Source of the DNA: Myxococcales bacterium
Lineage (GTDB): Bacteria > Myxococcota_A > Polyangia > Polyangiales > Houyiibacteriaceae
NCBI GenBank assembly: GCA_024640845.1
Contig: JAHEEE010000002.1
Span: 57,539 to 121,538, forward strand
Length of the DNA: 64,000 bases
Direction: 5' to 3'
Part shown: one piece after another, positions 62,145 through 64,000 of the stretch
Position numbering within the stretch: the first letter of the stretch is position 1
Layout of the letters: each line of letters starts with the position of its first letter
Program-made: the position numbers and the translations under genes
Notes under the pieces: generated by a model
What the model saw: the letters and a program-made list of their open reading frames with translations, nothing else
Databases searched by the model: none
What the model was told of the DNA's origin: nothing

Positions 62145-63389
62145 CTAAATGAAGAAGTCCGTGTTCTTCTGGCCGAATAGCACCCCGCCCATGTTCGCGG
62201 CGGGACCATCCGGACCATTTGCGTGGTGCAATCGAATGGCATGCGTGTCTTGGAAATGCCGGTTGATGGGATGGTCCTCGAACGCTGCTCGGGCGCCGCA
62301 AGCTACGAACAACTGCTCGACGACCTCGGTGGCGACACGAACAGCACGGGCCGAGTCGTTGCGGAAGTGGACACGCCTATCGAGAGGGATCTTTTCGCCT
62401 TCTTTGAGGTAGCCAAACATCTCACTGAAGTTCCTGCGAAGTGTGAGCACCTCCCGGTCGAGTGTCGCGGTGGCTTCGGCCGCTACGAGGCTGTTCATGA
62501 ATGAGTCCTTCGCCTTGCCGCCGGTCGCCTGCGAGACCTTTGTCTTCATGAAGTCGATATACGCGTCGAGTGCACCGAATGCCGCACCAACTGCCGGAGT
62601 CGACACGGAACGCACGTGAATTTGGCCAAATGGGTACTTGTAGACCGGCGATGGGTTTACCTCGTTGCCAGGACTCTGCTGCCGAAAGCCGTCGGAGAAC
62701 TTGTGCATGCGATGCTCCGGCACGAACACGCCATCGACGACGATATCCTTGCTGCCGGAGCCGCGAAGCCCCGAAGTGTGCCAGTTGTCGATGATTTCGT
62801 AGTCGGAACGAGGAACGAGGAACGTGCGCATGTCGGGCGGCTTACCTTCTTCGCTCGGCACGAAACCACCTAAGAAGACCCACTCGCAATGGTCGCAGCC
62901 GCTCGAGAACGACCATCGGCCGCTCAGCTTCACTCCACCATCAACCCACTCTGTCTCCGCGACCGGCATGTACGACGACGAAATCAGCGTCGTCGGGTCG
63001 TCGGCCCAGACGTCGTCTTGAGCCTTTGGATCGAAGAGCGCGAGTTGCCACGAGTGAACGTTGAGAACGCCGTAGACCCACGCACTGGACGCACAGCCGC
63101 GAGCAAGCTCGAGTTGCAGATCGAAGATGATCGAGGGGTCCATCTCGTAGCCGCCGTAGCGCTTTGGCTGTACGACCTTGAAGAACCCGAGACGATGGAA
63201 GTCCTCGATCGTCTCATCGGGCATGCGACGAAGCTCCGCGGTCTTCTTGGCACGCTCTGCCAAGCTCGGGGCGAGATCTCGCGCGCGTTGAATCAGCTCA
63301 TCTCGAGTCGGGTTGGGACTATGATCTCCGTCCATTTTGGTGTCTCCGGGCACTGTGGGCTCGATGCCCAACGCCGTTGGGTAGGTCAT
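62145..63389 (-). CDS. hsaA: 3-HSA 4-hydroxylase oxygenase component (flavin monooxygenase)
   Basis: Up to 414 residues, acyl-CoA-dehydrogenase-fold group D flavin monooxygenase. ELRRMPDETIEDFHRLGFFKVVQP, VHSWQLALFDPKAQDDVW, SGRWSFSSGCDHCEWVFLGG, IIDNWHTSGLRGSGS and a C-terminal NRHFQDTHAIRLHHAN follow mycobacterial HsaA closely, as recalled. HsaA hydroxylates 3-HSA to the catechol before ring cleavage. First gene of the operon. ATG 63335, with GGAGAC upstream, is an alternative start. The reductase HsaB and ring-cleavage HsaC/HsaD are not in the window. Confidence 0.92.
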   Translation of the reverse strand: MTYPTALGIEPTVPGDTKMDGDHSPNPTRDELIQRARDLAPSLAERAKKTAELRRMPDETIEDFHRLGFFKVVQPKRYGGYEMDPSIIFDLQLELARGCASSAWVYGVLNVHSWQLALFDPKAQDDVWADDPTTLISSSYMPVAETEWVDGGVKLSGRWSFSSGCDHCEWVFLGGFVPSEEGKPPDMRTFLVPRSDYEIIDNWHTSGLRGSGSKDIVVDGVFVPEHRMHKFSDGFRQQSPGNEVNPSPVYKYPFGQIHVRSVSTPAVGAAFGALDAYIDFMKTKVSQATGGKAKDSFMNSLVAAEATATLDREVLTLRRNFSEMFGYLKEGEKIPLDRRVHFRNDSARAVRVATEVVEQLFVACGARAAFEDHPINRHFQDTHAIRLHHANGPDGPAANMGGVLFGQKNTDFFI

Positions 63390-63429
63390 GCATTCACCGC
63401 TTTACTTATTGTAGCCCACGGGCCATAAA

Positions 63430-63445
63430 CTAGAACGTGTTCTAG
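63430..63445. promoter_or_regulatory. KstR-type operator, perfect palindrome
   Basis: CTAGAACGTGTTCTAG is a perfect 16-base palindrome containing TnnAACnnGTTnnA, the operator of the sterol-catabolism repressor KstR. It lies 40 bases upstream of the hsaA ATG (63389) and 76 bases upstream of the divergent amidohydrolase, so one site could govern both. Confidence 0.85.
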
Positions 63446-63452
63446 CCTACAG

Positions 63453-63469
63453 ACTGGAGCATGTCCAGT
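63453..63469. promoter_or_regulatory. Second inverted repeat in the hsaA-amidohydrolase promoter
   Basis: ACTGGA (63453-63458) and TCCAGT (63464-63469) are perfect inverted copies around a 5-base spacer, 7 bases from the KstR-type palindrome. It could bind a second regulator or be part of a promoter; no further evidence. Confidence 0.4.
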
Positions 63470-63521
63470 GGACTCGTGACATCATAGAGCCCGGCCTAGG
63501 CCCCTGAAAGGACGCGTTTTC

Positions 63522-64000
63522 ATGCCGATACCGAATGGTCTCAAGGCCATCGACCTGATGATGAACATCCCCGACGGTGACCCCACCGCCTGGTACGAGT
63601 TCATAAAGCCGCTGCTGCTCGATGAGGAGAGCCGCAAGGTCTTCACGATGCCGGCGCAGTACATGTTCAAGGACATTCCCAAGATCGGCCAGCAGAAGGA
63701 CTATGTCCAGTACGCGATGAACGAGATGGACAAGTGGGGCATCGAGCGCGCGATGCTAGGCATTTCTGGGCCAAATTCGACCAACCTAGATGCCTGCAAG
63801 AAGCATCCTACCCGCTTCTTCCCCTCGTACGGGGCGAACCCCAACAACGGGATGGAGGAAGTGCGGAAGATCCGGGAGCTCCACAAAGAGCATGGCCTCA
63901 AGGCCGTGACCGGCTTCCCGTCCGGCCTCTGTCCCCAGGTGCCGCTAAACGACAAAAAGTACTACCCGATCTACGCAACCTGCGTTGACCTGGACATCCC
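63522..64000 (+). CDS. Amidohydrolase-2 family protein, C-terminus cut off by window edge
   Basis: The open frame runs without a stop to the window end (159 codons). It begins MPIPNGLKAIDLMMNIPDGD and contains MDKWGIERAMLGISG, HPTRFFPSYGANPNNGMEEVRKIRELHKEHGLKAVTGFPSGL, the arrangement of COG2159-type TIM-barrel hydrolases/decarboxylases. The usual first metal motif D-x-H is replaced by D-L-M. It diverges from hsaA across the KstR-type site, so it probably belongs to the same regulon. Confidence 0.82.
   Translation, partial: MPIPNGLKAIDLMMNIPDGDPTAWYEFIKPLLLDEESRKVFTMPAQYMFKDIPKIGQQKDYVQYAMNEMDKWGIERAMLGISGPNSTNLDACKKHPTRFFPSYGANPNNGMEEVRKIRELHKEHGLKAVTGFPSGLCPQVPLNDKKYYPIYATCVDLDI

Overview
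The window is GC-rich, densely packed bacterial chromosome with mostly tight operons. It probably comes from a myxobacterium or related deltaproteobacterial lineage (Myxococcota). The hints are a Gly/Ser-rich-linker surface lipoprotein with an EGF-like segment, a membrane-anchored Hanks-type Ser/Thr kinase, a duplicated di-haem DUF1111 lipoprotein and many acyl-CoA dehydrogenases. The taxon is inferred; there is no rRNA gene here.

1-15 kb. A minus-strand fatty-acid/steroid-type set comes first (VOC protein, two acyl-CoA dehydrogenases), then AmtB with a cytochrome-b5/MAPR haem protein. On the plus strand follow an SCP2 sterol-carrier protein, TetR-menB, and an RRM protein that seems to start at AUC. 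At 7.5-12.9 kb lies the most unusual locus: a 69-residue Tat-leader peptide ending in five tandem C-[NM]-P-x-x pentapeptides. It is translationally coupled to a radical SAM protein, a PqqD-like protein, an HprK-like P-loop protein and a methyltransferase-like protein, and is followed by a lipoprotein and a convergent NTP_transf_5 nucleotidyltransferase. This looks like a RiPP-type peptide-modification system that I do not recognise. A DUF35/thiolase (Ltp-like) pair follows.

15-43 kb. Mixed housekeeping and lipid genes: CcmH-like lipoprotein, nucleoside transporter, sulfotransferase-DUF1214-SDR operon, pdxJ, PaaX-like regulator with a hydrolase, infA with a BpsA-like polyamine synthase, a decayed GMC oxidoreductase tail, PlsC-like acyltransferase, adrenodoxin-reductase-like flavoprotein, fadD-like ligase, a TetR/acyl-CoA dehydrogenase operon with its own paired palindromes, aldehyde dehydrogenase, ABC exporter, kinase, and a tetra-haem duplicated DUF1111 protein.

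43-56 kb. A branched-chain amino acid operon, ilvB-ilvN-ilvC-leuA-leuC-leuD-cimA-leuB-malic enzyme, preceded by a 40-codon Val/Leu/Ile-rich leader peptide with attenuator and a second terminator. CimA allows isoleucine synthesis from pyruvate, which the malic enzyme could supply.

56-64 kb. A minus-strand steroid ring A/B catabolic operon, hsaA-hsaE-hsaG-hsaF plus a two-subunit acyl-CoA dehydrogenase and an SDR, diverges from an amidohydrolase. The divergent promoter carries a perfect palindrome matching the mycobacterial KstR operator. Two more sites of the same form lie upstream of the DUF35/thiolase pair and of the paaX-like/hydrolase pair, so these three loci may be one sterol regulon. Its KstR-type regulator is not identified in this window.
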